Translations under genes and position numbers: made by a program | Shown: one piece after another, positions 35,156-44,415 of the stretch | Layout: each line of letters opens with the position of its first letter | How positions within the stretch are numbered: the first letter of the stretch is position 1 | Notes under the pieces: model-generated | Database searches by the model: none | Told to the model about the DNA's origin: nothing | What the model saw: the letters and a program-made list of their open reading frames with translations, nothing else | NCBI GenBank assembly: GCA_034439975.1 | Contig: JAWXBK010000064.1 | Span: 11,132 to 75,131 of the forward strand | Length of the DNA: 64,000 nucleotides | Direction: 5' to 3' | Source of the DNA: JAWXBK01 sp034439975 | GTDB lineage: Bacteria; Pseudomonadota; Alphaproteobacteria; Dongiales; Dongiaceae

Positions 35156-36481
35156 TCAGCGCTGGTCGATCGGCAAATAATGCCGCATCAACGGTCCGCT
35201 ATAGAGCTGCCGCGGCCGGCCGATACGCTGCGAGGGATCTTCGATCATTTCGTTCCACTGGGCGACCCAGCCGACGGTGCGGGCAAGGGCGAACAGCACG
35301 GTGAACATCGAGGTCGGGAAGCCGATCGCCTGGAGGATGATCCCCGAATAGAAATCGACATTGGGGAACAGCTTGCGCTGGACGAAGTAGTCGTCTTCCA
35401 AGGCAATCCGCTCGAGTTCCATCGCGAGGTCGAGCAGCGGCTGGTCGCGGATACCAAGCGAATCCAGCACCTCGTGGCACGACTTGCGCAGCACGGCGGC
35501 GCGCGGATCGTAATTCTTGTAGACGCGATGGCCGAAGCCCATCAGCCGGAACGAATCGTCCTTGTCCTTCGCGCGATTGATGAATTCGGGGATCCGCGAG
35601 CGGTCGCCGATCTCCTTCAGCATGTTGAGCACCGCCTCGTTGGCGCCGCCATGGGCGGGCCCCCAGAGCGAAGCGATGCCGGCGGCGATGCAGGCGAAGG
35701 GATTGGCACCGCTTGATCCCGCGATACGCACCGTCGAGGTCGATGCGTTCTGCTCGTGATCGGCATGCAGGATGAAGATGCGGTCCATCGCGCGGGCGAC
35801 CACCGGGTCGATCTTGTAGTTCTCGGCCGGCACTGCGAACGTCATATGCAGGAAGTTTTCCGCATAAGAGAGATCGTTCTTCGGGTACACGAAGGGCTGG
35901 CCGATCGAATACTTGTACGCCATCGCGGCGATCGTCGGCATCTTGGCGAGTAGCCGGTGCGAGGCGATCATCCGCTGATACTGGTCGTTGATGTCGAGAC
36001 TGTCATGATAGAAGGCCGAGAGTGCGCCAACGACGCCGACCATGACGGCCATCGGATGTGCGTCGCGCCGGAATCCGCGATAGAACGTGCTGATCTGCTC
36101 GTGCAGCATCGTGTGATAGGTGATGTTGCGCACGAACTTGGTCTTCTCTTCCGCGCTCGGCAGATCGCCGTGCAGCAGCAGATAGCAGACTTCCATGAAG
36201 TCGCTGTTCTCGGCCAGCTCCTGGATCGGATAGCCGCGATGCAGGAGGATGCCTTCCTCGCCGTCGATATAGGTGATCGCGGACTGGCAGCTTCCGGTCG
36301 AGCTGTAGCCGGGGTCATAGGTCAGCAGGCCGTGCTCGTTGTACAGTTTCCGGATGTCGATCACCGAGGGGCCGATCGTGCCGTCGATGATCGGCAACTC
36401 GAAGCTGTTGCCGGTCCTGTTGTCGGTCAGGGTGACGCTGTTCTGCGCCTGGACGCGGCGTGCGCTCTTCACATCGTTCAT
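35156..36481 (-). CDS. gltA: Citrate synthase
   Basis: This enzyme condenses acetyl-CoA and oxaloacetate in the TCA cycle. The 441-aa protein is the long type II (hexameric, Gram-negative) form with YDPGYSSTGSCQSAITYID in the N-terminal domain. The active-site segments GPAHGGANEAVLNML and GFGHRVYKNYDPRA are intact. I chose the ATG at 36481 (MNDVKSARRVQAQNSVTL); the frame remains open 201 nt upstream but that part has no family features. Upstream spacing to gltX is 85 bp. Confidence 0.96.
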   Translation of the reverse strand: MNDVKSARRVQAQNSVTLTDNRTGNSFELPIIDGTIGPSVIDIRKLYNEHGLLTYDPGYSSTGSCQSAITYIDGEEGILLHRGYPIQELAENSDFMEVCYLLLHGDLPSAEEKTKFVRNITYHTMLHEQISTFYRGFRRDAHPMAVMVGVVGALSAFYHDSLDINDQYQRMIASHRLLAKMPTIAAMAYKYSIGQPFVYPKNDLSYAENFLHMTFAVPAENYKIDPVVARAMDRIFILHADHEQNASTSTVRIAGSSGANPFACIAAGIASLWGPAHGGANEAVLNMLKEIGDRSRIPEFINRAKDKDDSFRLMGFGHRVYKNYDPRAAVLRKSCHEVLDSLGIRDQPLLDLAMELERIALEDDYFVQRKLFPNVDFYSGIILQAIGFPTSMFTVLFALARTVGWVAQWNEMIEDPSQRIGRPRQLYSGPLMRHYLPIDQR

Positions 36482-36512
36482 AAAGTCGGTCCTTGAGTTC
36501 GCGGCGCTGCCG

Positions 36513-36553
36513 CCGATTGCCGGCGCGCCGACAGAATTTCCGATTGCTGGCGC
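36513..36553. repeat. 14-bp direct repeat upstream of gltA
   Basis: CCGATTGCCGGCGC (36513-36526) and CCGATTGCTGGCGC (36540-36553) differ at one base and are spaced 27 bp start to start. The second copy overlaps a hairpin GATTGC-TGGC-GCAATC (36542-36557). The site lies 32-72 bp upstream of the gltA start, where an operator would be expected; the hairpin could also end gltX transcription. Confidence 0.5.
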
Positions 36554-36566
36554 AATCCTAGCACGC

Positions 36567-37994
36567 TCACGTGACCGATGGCGACATCGCGGAGGTCGTT
36601 TCGGCATCGCGAATGCGACCGATAACCTCTTCTTTTCCAAGGACTTGCGCCACCTCGAAGATGCCCGGCGAAACCGCCGCACCGGTCAGAGCGGCGCGCA
36701 ACGGCTGGGCGATCTGGCCGAGCTTGCAGCCCTGCGCTTCTGCGAGGTTTCGTGCGGCAGTTTCCAGCGTCTCGACATCCCAGGACGGCACCGTCGCAAA
36801 CGCATCGGCCAGAAGCTTGAGCCGCGCGATGCCTTCGGCATCGAGCAGACGGGCCGCCTTGTCATCGAGCGACAGCGGTCGCTCGCGTACGTAGAAGAGC
36901 GCGTTCTCGGCCAGCTCGACCAGCGTGCGCGCGCGCGACTTGAGCCCGGCCATGCCGTGTTTCAGCCGGTCAAGCTTGGCATCGTCGAGCGATGCGCCGA
37001 GTGCCGCCTCGAGCCGCGGCCGGATCAACTCGACCAGTCGCGCGTCGCCGGCCTCGCGGATGTAATGGGCATTGACGTGATTGAGCTTGTCGAAGTCGAA
37101 CCGCGCGGGGGATCGACCGACCCCGTCGAGCGCGAACCATTCGATCGCCTGTTCGGTGCTGATAAACTCGTCGTCGCCATGCGACCAGCCGAGCCGCATC
37201 AGATAGTTGCGCATCGCTTCGGGCAGATAGCCCATCTCGCGATAGGCATCGACGCCGAGCGCGCCGTGGCGTTTCGAGAGCTTCGCACCGTCGGGCCCGT
37301 GGATCAGGGGAATATGGGCGAACACCGGTCGCGTCCAGCCGAGACCTTGGTAGATCTGCGCCTGGCGGAAGGCGTTGGTCAGATGATCGTCGCCACGGAT
37401 CACATGCGTGATTTCCATGTCATGGTCGTCGACCACGACAGAGAGCATGTAGGTCGGCGTGCCATCGGCGCGCAGCAGCACCATATCGTCGAGCTGTTCG
37501 TTCGCGACGCGAACGGTGCCCTGCACCGCATCGTCGATCACGGTCTCGCCGGTCTGCGGCGCCTTGAGGCGAATGACCGGGCGCGCGCCAGCCGGCGCTT
37601 CAGAGGGATCGCGGTCGCGCCAGCGCCCGTCATAACGCATCGGCCGTCCTTCGACCTTGGCGCGGTCGCGCATCTCCTGCAGCTCCGCCGGTGTCGTGTA
37701 GCAGGGGTAAGCATGTCCGGCAGCGACCAGCTCATGTGCGACGGCGGCATGGCGCTCGGCGCGCCGGGACTGGAAGACTGGCTTGGCATCGAAATCGAGA
37801 CCGAGCCAGTCGAGCCCGTCGATGATCGCGTCTATCGCTGCCTGGGTCGAGCGCTCGCGGTCGGTGTCCTCGATGCGAAGCAGGATGCGTCCGCCATGAT
37901 GGCGCGTGAACAGCCAGTTGAAGAGCGCGGTCCGGGCACCGCCGATATGAAGATAGCCGGTGGGCGAGGGCGCAAAGCGTGTGATCACGGTCAT
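36567..37994 (-). CDS. gltX: Glutamate--tRNA ligase
   Basis: This class I synthetase charges tRNA-Glu and may also charge tRNA-Gln if GatCAB is present. The 475-aa protein has the HIGH-type motif APSPTGYLHIGGARTAL, an IRLKAP region and the KMSKS-type motif KLSKRHG. I chose the ATG at 37994 (MTVITRFAPSPTG); an in-frame GTG at 38039 would add 15 residues. It is encoded on the same strand as gltA and divergent from comEC. Confidence 0.96.
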   Translation of the reverse strand: MTVITRFAPSPTGYLHIGGARTALFNWLFTRHHGGRILLRIEDTDRERSTQAAIDAIIDGLDWLGLDFDAKPVFQSRRAERHAAVAHELVAAGHAYPCYTTPAELQEMRDRAKVEGRPMRYDGRWRDRDPSEAPAGARPVIRLKAPQTGETVIDDAVQGTVRVANEQLDDMVLLRADGTPTYMLSVVVDDHDMEITHVIRGDDHLTNAFRQAQIYQGLGWTRPVFAHIPLIHGPDGAKLSKRHGALGVDAYREMGYLPEAMRNYLMRLGWSHGDDEFISTEQAIEWFALDGVGRSPARFDFDKLNHVNAHYIREAGDARLVELIRPRLEAALGASLDDAKLDRLKHGMAGLKSRARTLVELAENALFYVRERPLSLDDKAARLLDAEGIARLKLLADAFATVPSWDVETLETAARNLAEAQGCKLGQIAQPLRAALTGAAVSPGIFEVAQVLGKEEVIGRIRDAETTSAMSPSVT

Positions 37995-38075
37995 GCCGGT
38001 TGCCGATCCATCGAAGCGGAGAAGCGGACGCGCCGCCACGCCCGGCTGGTCGGATCCGGGCGAGGGAAGCGGCCC

Positions 38076-38104
38076 ATTCTCGAAAATTTGATCGGATTGC
38101 TCAA
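38076..38104 (-). promoter_or_regulatory. Possible promoter of gltX
   Basis: On the minus strand TTGAGC (38104-38099) and GAGAAT (38081-38076) are spaced by 17 nt, each 4/6 to the housekeeping hexamers. It lies in the 155-bp divergent spacer between gltX and comEC. The rest of that spacer shows no further structure I can name. Confidence 0.3.
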
Positions 38105-38149
38105 CCTTGCAGCATTCCGACCGGCGAGACGCAAGCCGATCATCGTCCG

Positions 38150-40318
38150 ATGAGGATCGCGCCGGTGCACTGGGTGGGGAGCCATATCGCGGCGGGCGCG
38201 GTCCTGCAAGGGCTGGCGGGCCGGCTGCATGCCGAACGGGACCGCTGGGCGCTGTGGTTGCCGCCCTTTATCGGGACCGGGATCGGCCTCTATTTCCTGC
38301 TGCCGATGGAGCCACCGCTCTGGATGGGGCTCGCGCTGGTCGTGGCGGGCATTGCGCTGTCGATCGCGGCACGTCGGTATGTTGCGGGATCGCTGGTCGC
38401 GATCGCGCTGACGGCCGCGTCGATCGGGTTCCTTGCGGCGCAGATCCGCACCGCCATGGTCGCGACGCCGATGCTCGCCGAAGAGATCGGGCCGGTGAAA
38501 GTGATCGGCACCGTCGTCGCGGTCGAGGCGCTGCCCAGCGGCCAACGCGTGCTGCTCGAGGACGTCGTTATCGAAGGGATCGCACCGGAAGCAACGCCGG
38601 TCCGCGTACGCATCCGTATCGTCAAACGCGACGCGGTCGTCGTGCCGGGCGAACGCATCGATCTCCTGGCCGAACTCGCGCCACCCAGCCTGCCGGTGAC
38701 GCCCTATAGTTTCGATTTTCAGCGCGCGGCTTATTTCCGAGGGATCGGCGCGCAGGGTTTCGCCTATGGCGGCCCTCGCCTGGTCGAAGATCCGGAAGCA
38801 ACAATGTCCTATCTCGCCTCGCTGAGCGCCGGGATCGAGGCTTTGCGGCTCCGCGTGGCGCAGCGCATCCGCGCGGTGTTGCCGGATGCCGATGGCGGTG
38901 TCGCCGTTGCGCTGATGACCGGATCGCAGACCGCGATTCCGCGCGAGGCGGTGGATGCCATGCGTGCCGTCGGGCTCGCGCATCTGCTTTCGGTATCGGG
39001 CCTTCACATCGGGCTCGTGACCGGCATCCTGCTGCTCGCGGTGCGCGCCGGGCTCGCGCTCATTCCGTCGATTGCGCTGCGCTACCCGATCAAGAAGTGG
39101 GCAGCAGGCATCGCCTTTGTCGGCGCGTTCTTCTATCTGCTGATCACCGGCATGGGTGTGCCGACGCAGCGTTCCTTCCTGATGGCGGGGCTCGTACTGT
39201 TCGCCGTGATGATCGACCGCACCGCTTTATCGATGCGGCTCGTCGCCTGGGCAGCCGGCGTGATTCTCCTGCTGCAACCCGAGACGCTGACGAGTCCGAG
39301 CTTCCAGCTTTCCTTTGCGGCGGTCGTGGCGCTGATTGCCGCCTATGAAACCAGTCTCGCCTGGCGCCTCCGCCAGCGCAGTCGATCAAGCTGGCTTGCG
39401 CGGTTGCCGTTTCATCTGCTCGGCGTCGCCGTGACGTCACTGGTGGCGGAAGCGGCGACGACGGCATTCGCACTCTATCATTTCAGTCAACTCACTCTGT
39501 TCGGGCTCGTCGCCAATCTGGTTGCGGTTCCGGTCACGGCGGTCTGGATCATGCCCTGGGCGGTTGTCGCGTATGCGCTGATGCCGTTCCATATCGAGGT
39601 GCTCGCGCTCGTCCCGATGGGTTGGGGTATCGATATCGTACTCGCGACCGCGCGCATTGTCGCGTCCTGGCCGGCCTCGGTCAGCTATCTGCCGGCGATG
39701 CCGCTCTGGGGCGCGGTGCTCGTTGCAATCGGCGGGCTTTGGTTGACGCTCTGGCGTCGTTCCTGGCGCTGGTGGGGTGCAGCGCCGATCGCTGCCGGTT
39801 TCATCAGCATCGCCTTCGTGACGCCACCGCATGTTCTGGTGTCGGGCGACGCACGCCTGGTCGCGGTCGCCGACGAGAATGGGGAGTATGTGTTTTCGCA
39901 GGAACGCGCCAACCGGTTCGAAGCCGATATCTGGATGCACCGGGCCGGACAGGAAGAGCGACAGGCCTGGCCGGATGACGGTTACGGCGCCGATGGGAGG
40001 CTGCTCTGCGATGCGCTCGGCTGTGTCTATCGCGCAGAGAACTATGTGGTTGCGATCGCATGGCAGGCTGGCGCACTCATCGAGGATTGTGCCATCGCCG
40101 ATCTGGTCATCAGCCTCGATCCGGCCCGCGATCTTTGCCGCGGCGGTGAAGCGGGTGAGCCCATCGTCATCGACCGTTTCGATCTCTGGCGTAACGGCGG
40201 TTATGCGATCTGGCTTGAACCCGACGAGATCCGCAGTTTGTCGGTTGCCGAGACGCGCGGCATCCGTCCCTGGGTCGCCGATTTCGTGCGACGCCAACCG
40301 CGGCCGGTCAGGGAGTAA
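38150..40318 (+). CDS. comEC: ComEC/Rec2 family competence-type membrane protein
   Basis: ComEC proteins form the channel for single-stranded DNA across the inner membrane. The 722-aa protein has N-terminal helices, a DUF4131 OB-type periplasmic domain (about residues 50-200) and the polytopic Competence domain with VGLAHLLSVSGLHIGLVTG. The C-terminal part (about 560-722) keeps a beta-lactamase-like outline but lacks HxHxDH metal motifs, so nuclease activity is doubtful. I chose the ATG at 38150; the longer frame runs into the divergent spacer. Its stop abuts the galE stop with no gap. Confidence 0.85.
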   Translation: MRIAPVHWVGSHIAAGAVLQGLAGRLHAERDRWALWLPPFIGTGIGLYFLLPMEPPLWMGLALVVAGIALSIAARRYVAGSLVAIALTAASIGFLAAQIRTAMVATPMLAEEIGPVKVIGTVVAVEALPSGQRVLLEDVVIEGIAPEATPVRVRIRIVKRDAVVVPGERIDLLAELAPPSLPVTPYSFDFQRAAYFRGIGAQGFAYGGPRLVEDPEATMSYLASLSAGIEALRLRVAQRIRAVLPDADGGVAVALMTGSQTAIPREAVDAMRAVGLAHLLSVSGLHIGLVTGILLLAVRAGLALIPSIALRYPIKKWAAGIAFVGAFFYLLITGMGVPTQRSFLMAGLVLFAVMIDRTALSMRLVAWAAGVILLLQPETLTSPSFQLSFAAVVALIAAYETSLAWRLRQRSRSSWLARLPFHLLGVAVTSLVAEAATTAFALYHFSQLTLFGLVANLVAVPVTAVWIMPWAVVAYALMPFHIEVLALVPMGWGIDIVLATARIVASWPASVSYLPAMPLWGAVLVAIGGLWLTLWRRSWRWWGAAPIAAGFISIAFVTPPHVLVSGDARLVAVADENGEYVFSQERANRFEADIWMHRAGQEERQAWPDDGYGADGRLLCDALGCVYRAENYVVAIAWQAGALIEDCAIADLVISLDPARDLCRGGEAGEPIVIDRFDLWRNGGYAIWLEPDEIRSLSVAETRGIRPWVADFVRRQPRPVRE

Positions 40319-41335
40319 TCAGGCTTCGATGGGCGCCGGCGCAGCAGTGCCATTTCGAGCGGCGTACGTGCGATGCCAGTCGAGCGCCGAGCCGACGATA
40401 GTGTCGAGGTCGGATCGCGTGGGCCGCCATCCGAGGGCCGACGCCGCCTTGCGGCAATCCGCGACGAGGAACGGCGGATCGCCCGCGCGCCGCGGCGCAT
40501 CCCGCGAGATACCGGCTTTGCCGGAGAGGCGCTCGGTCGTCTGGATCACCTCGCGCACCGAACAGCCGCGTCCGGCGCCGAGATTGAAGATGTCGGATGC
40601 GCCGCCCGCCATCAGATAGCGCAGAGTCAGGATATGTGCGTCCGCCAGATCGACGATATGCACATAGTCGCGCACCGCCGTGCCGTCCGGTGTCGGATAG
40701 TCTGTGCCCATGATCGAAACCGGATCGCGCTTGCCGAGCGCCGCATCGACGGCAAGCGGGATGAGATGCGTTTCATCGGCATGCGCTTCGCCGATCTGTT
40801 GTTCCGACAGCGCGCCGGCCGCGTTGAAATAACGCAGCGCCACCCATTTCAGGCCATAGGCCGCGCCATACCAGGGTAGCGCGTCTTCGATCAGCTTCTT
40901 CGACAATCCATAGGGATTGATCGGCTCGCGCGGATGATCCTCGACGATCGACGGCGCGTTCGGATAGCCATAGACCGCGCCGGTCGAGGAAAACACGAAG
41001 CTGTCGACGTTGCAGAGTCGCATTGCGTCGAGCAGGACCATCGAACCGGCGAAATTATTCTGGAAGTATAGATCGGGATGCCGGATCGATTCGGCGACAA
41101 GGGCGTGTGCTGCGAAATGCATCACGGCGCGCACGTCATGGCGGCGCATCACGGCGACCAGCGCATCGCGATCGGTGATATCGACACGCTCGAACGGCCC
41201 CCAGCGCACCGCCCATTCATGGCCGGTCGAGAGATTGTCGACCACCACGGGAATGAAGCCCGCCGCGGCCAGCGCGTGACAGGCCGCACTGCCGATATAG
41301 CCGGCGCCGCCGGGTACCAGAATGGCGGGGTTCAT
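40319..41335 (-). CDS. galE: UDP-glucose 4-epimerase
   Basis: This extended-SDR enzyme interconverts UDP-glucose and UDP-galactose and may also act on the N-acetyl forms. The 338-aa protein has GGAGYIGSAACHAL (NAD site), FSSTGAVYG with the catalytic Ser/Thr region, and YGLSKKLIED with the YxxxK pair. VRDYVHIVDLADAH is diagnostic. The ATG at 41335 follows GGAGG. It lies beside a GT41-type glycosyltransferase, divergently transcribed, which suggests it supplies a UDP-sugar. Confidence 0.93.
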   Translation of the reverse strand: MNPAILVPGGAGYIGSAACHALAAAGFIPVVVDNLSTGHEWAVRWGPFERVDITDRDALVAVMRRHDVRAVMHFAAHALVAESIRHPDLYFQNNFAGSMVLLDAMRLCNVDSFVFSSTGAVYGYPNAPSIVEDHPREPINPYGLSKKLIEDALPWYGAAYGLKWVALRYFNAAGALSEQQIGEAHADETHLIPLAVDAALGKRDPVSIMGTDYPTPDGTAVRDYVHIVDLADAHILTLRYLMAGGASDIFNLGAGRGCSVREVIQTTERLSGKAGISRDAPRRAGDPPFLVADCRKAASALGWRPTRSDLDTIVGSALDWHRTYAARNGTAAPAPIEA

Positions 41336-41419
41336 GATCCTCCGTCCTCGCGCCGTATCAGGGGCGCTGCTTAGACCAGCAACCCCGCCGAGACAAGCGA
41401 GGGGTCTGCCGATGCAGCC

Positions 41420-43627
41420 ATGCCTCGGTTGACCGCGCCGAGGGTGCTCCGTACCGTCGCGCCGGTTTTACGAGCGACACAGGAGGGCAGGCTGGCGTTC
41501 AATCCGGAGGGAGCAATCTCGGCTTTGGCCCGGGCCAAGTCGCTGCATCGCGCCGGGCGTCGGGCCGAGGCGGTCGAGGCCTACCGAGCCGCCGTGCGCG
41601 AGAAACCGAGCGATCCGGCGCGGCATTATCTGCTCGGATTGTGCCTGCTCGAACTCGGGCAGCTCGTCGACGGCAGCCAGTCGATGAAGCGCGCAATTGC
41701 GCTCGCACCGCGCCACGGGCCCGCCCATTTCGCCCTCGGCACAGCCGCATCGCGGCAGAACGACATTGAAACTGCGGAACGCCATCTGCGTGCCGCGATC
41801 AAATGCGAACCCAACCTGATCGCGGCCTATGCGGCCCTCGGTACGCTTTACGCAACGCATCAGCGCCTCGACGAAGCGCTGGCGGTCTTCCGGCAGGCGA
41901 TCGAACGCCGCCAGGATCATGCCGGGTTGCAGGCGAATTACGGCAACGCACTCTATCAGTTGGGCCGGCGCGCCGAAGCGATCGCGGCCTGGCAGACGGC
42001 GCTGCGGCTCGACCCGAAACTGGCAACGGCCCATGCCAGCCTCGGCCTCGCGTTGCGCGCGCAGGGGGCCTGGGACGACGCCATCCGCTGCCTCGAAACG
42101 GCGGTCTCGCTCGAGCCGCGCGCCGGCGAGCATCGCTACAACCTGGGGCTCAGTTACTTTCATCAACGGCGCTATCGAGAGGCGCGCGCGGCACTGGATG
42201 CGGCGGAACCGTTGATGCCGGAGCGCCGTCGCGTGCGTGTGCAGAAGGCGCGCGCATCGCAGGCAATGTGCGACTGGGATGGCCTCGATACGCTATGGCC
42301 CGATATCGAATCGGAGATCGCGGCGGCGGAGCAGGGCGGCGTCTGCTATCTGACGCCGTTCTTTACCTTGTCGCTGCCGATGTCGCAGGAATCGCGCAGC
42401 ATCGTCGCACGGCGTAACGCCGCGGTCATTGCCGACGATGCACGATTGCTGCAGCCGTTGGGCGGTTCGGCCGCGCGTGAAGCATCCGCGCATCGCATCC
42501 GGCTCGGTTATCTGTCGTCGGATTATCGCGACCATGCGGTCGGCTATCTCGTCGCCTCGATGTTCGATCGGCACGATCGAAACCGGTTCGAGGTGATCGG
42601 CTACAGCATTGGCCCCAACGATGGCAGCCATTGGCGCCAGCGCGCCGGACAGGGGTTCGACCGGCTGGTCGATCTGCAGGCGCTCGGCGATCGCGATGCG
42701 GCCGCGCGCATCGGTGAAGACGGGATCGACATCCTGATCGACATCAACGGGCTGACGGCCCTCGCGCGGCCCGAGATTCTGGCGTTGCGGCCGACGATAT
42801 TGATCGCAACCTGGCTCGGCACCGCCGGCTCCACCGGCGCCGAATTCATCGATTACGCGCTGAGCGACCGCATCGTGACGCCGCCGGAGATGCAACCGCT
42901 TTACGCGGAGCATCTCTGTCTGCTGCCGGGTTGTTACTATCCATATGACGACGAAACCCGGATCGAGCGGGGCGTTACGCGCGCCGAAGAAGGCCTGCCC
43001 GATGACGCAGTGGTGCTCGCCTGTTTCTGCGCGCATTACAAGATCGACCGAGAATCCTTCGCGAGCTGGTGCGAAATTCTCAACGCGGTGCCGCGAGCGG
43101 TACTCTGGCTGTTGCGGGAATCGCCGGAGGGAGAAGCCAATCTGCGTGCCGCCGCGACCATTGCAGGGATCGCGCCGGAGCGGCTGATCTTCGCCGCGCG
43201 CAAACCGCGTGCCGACCATCTGGCCCGTCTTGCGCTGGCCGATCTCGCGCTCGATACCTTCGTCTACGGTGCACACACGACGGCGGCAGATGTGTTGCGC
43301 GCCGGGGTGCCGATGGTGACGCGGCTCGGGCCCGCGTTCGCCTCGCGGGTGGCGGCGAGCATTCTGACCGCGGCCGGCTTCGAGGATCTGATTGCGGCGG
43401 ACATTGCGGATTGTACGAAGCTCGCGATCGATCTCGCCGCAGACGACAAACGGCGTGCGGCGTTCAAGGCGCGGCTCGCGATCGCCATTCCCGTGGCGCC
43501 GATCTTCGACACGCAAAGACTGGTGCGCGGTATGGAGCAGGCGTACGCGGCGATGTGGGCGCGGCACAAGGCGGGCGAACCGCCGACGCTGATCGATCTG
43601 TCGCGGCTGCCGTACGATCGCCCCTAG
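41420..43627 (+). CDS. TPR-repeat O-GlcNAc transferase-like (GT41/SPINDLY) glycosyltransferase
   Basis: The 735-aa protein has about seven TPR units (residues 30-275, for example HYLLGLCLLELGQL and AHASLGLALRAQGAWDDAI). These are followed by the GT41 catalytic region: LGYLSSDYRDHAVGYL with the conserved His near 372, DILIDINGLTALARPEI, and DTFVYGAHTTAADVLRAGVP. Such enzymes glycosylate Ser/Thr of proteins from UDP-sugars; the bacterial targets are mostly unknown. No signal peptide is seen, so it is cytoplasmic. The start is uncertain: the ATG at 41420 has a poor SD, whereas a strong AGGAGGG at 41481 precedes an in-frame CTG at 41492. Confidence 0.85.
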   Translation: MPRLTAPRVLRTVAPVLRATQEGRLAFNPEGAISALARAKSLHRAGRRAEAVEAYRAAVREKPSDPARHYLLGLCLLELGQLVDGSQSMKRAIALAPRHGPAHFALGTAASRQNDIETAERHLRAAIKCEPNLIAAYAALGTLYATHQRLDEALAVFRQAIERRQDHAGLQANYGNALYQLGRRAEAIAAWQTALRLDPKLATAHASLGLALRAQGAWDDAIRCLETAVSLEPRAGEHRYNLGLSYFHQRRYREARAALDAAEPLMPERRRVRVQKARASQAMCDWDGLDTLWPDIESEIAAAEQGGVCYLTPFFTLSLPMSQESRSIVARRNAAVIADDARLLQPLGGSAAREASAHRIRLGYLSSDYRDHAVGYLVASMFDRHDRNRFEVIGYSIGPNDGSHWRQRAGQGFDRLVDLQALGDRDAAARIGEDGIDILIDINGLTALARPEILALRPTILIATWLGTAGSTGAEFIDYALSDRIVTPPEMQPLYAEHLCLLPGCYYPYDDETRIERGVTRAEEGLPDDAVVLACFCAHYKIDRESFASWCEILNAVPRAVLWLLRESPEGEANLRAAATIAGIAPERLIFAARKPRADHLARLALADLALDTFVYGAHTTAADVLRAGVPMVTRLGPAFASRVAASILTAAGFEDLIAADIADCTKLAIDLAADDKRRAAFKARLAIAIPVAPIFDTQRLVRGMEQAYAAMWARHKAGEPPTLIDLSRLPYDRP

Positions 43628-43657
43628 GATCGCTAGGCCCGCGATCGCGTCGGTCGC

Positions 43658-44362
43658 TTAGTAGCGCCGCAACAGACCGACGAGGCGACCCTGAATCTGC
43701 ACCCGGTCAGGGCCGAAGATCCGCGTTTCGTAAGTCGGGTTGGCTGGTTCGAGCGCGATCGATGCGCCCTTGCGGCGCAGCCGCTTCAGGGTGACTTCGC
43801 TGCCGTCGATAAAGGCGACCACGATGCTGCCGTTCTCGGCGGTGTCGCAGCGCTGCACGATCGCGGTGTCGCCATCGAAAATGCCGGCATCGATCATCGA
43901 ATCGCCTTCGACCTCGAGCGCGTAGTAATCGCCGCGGCCGACCAGGCTCGCCGGAATGTCGACGGTCTGGCTATGGTCGCGCAGCGCCTCGATCGGCGTA
44001 CCGGCTGCGATCCGACCGTAAAGGGGAAGTTCGATCGAACCGGTCTCGCGCGCGATCTTGGCGCCGGGCATCGAGCCGCTGAAGCGGCCCTGGATGACAT
44101 TGGGCTGGAAGCCGCTATCGCCGTTGCGGCCGTTCGCCTGGCTTGCCTCGTCCGGCATGCGGGTGACTTCCAGCGCCCGGGCGCGATGCGGCAGCCGACG
44201 CAGGAAACCGCGCTCCTCGAGCCCTGTGATCAACCGGTGGATGCCCGATTTCGACCGCAGGCCGAGCGCCGCCTTCATCTCCTCGAAGGAGGGGCAGACC
44301 CCGGTCTCGCCAAGCCGGCGGTTGATGAACATCAGGAGTTCGTGCTGCTTGCGCGTAAGCAT
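43658..44362 (-). CDS. lexA: SOS repressor LexA
   Basis: This repressor self-cleaves on RecA filaments to start the SOS response. The 234-aa protein has a winged helix (MLTRKQHELLMFI, SKSGIHRLITGLEERGF) and an S24 peptidase domain. The cleavage bond is Ala-Gly in RIAAGTPIEA (about residue 119), with the catalytic Ser in EGDSMIDAG (about 154) and Lys in VTLKRLRRKG (about 191). I chose the ATG at 44362, giving the standard LexA N-terminus. It is autoregulated by the boxes upstream. Confidence 0.96.
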   Translation of the reverse strand: MLTRKQHELLMFINRRLGETGVCPSFEEMKAALGLRSKSGIHRLITGLEERGFLRRLPHRARALEVTRMPDEASQANGRNGDSGFQPNVIQGRFSGSMPGAKIARETGSIELPLYGRIAAGTPIEALRDHSQTVDIPASLVGRGDYYALEVEGDSMIDAGIFDGDTAIVQRCDTAENGSIVVAFIDGSEVTLKRLRRKGASIALEPANPTYETRIFGPDRVQIQGRLVGLLRRY

Positions 44363-44415
44363 GGGCCCATCCTTGGCATGAGCCGGACGCCGCCAGATCC
44401 TGGCGACGACTCCGG

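Noticed and set aside
36482..36682. An N-terminal extension of citrate synthase
   Set aside because: It is Arg-rich, runs across the gltA-gltX spacer into gltX, and lacks family similarity; the standard N-terminus begins at 36481.
38000..38149. A 50-residue N-terminal extension of ComEC
   Set aside because: It would overlap the predicted gltX promoter region, is polar and Arg-rich, and the usual start before the first hydrophobic segment is the ATG at 38150.
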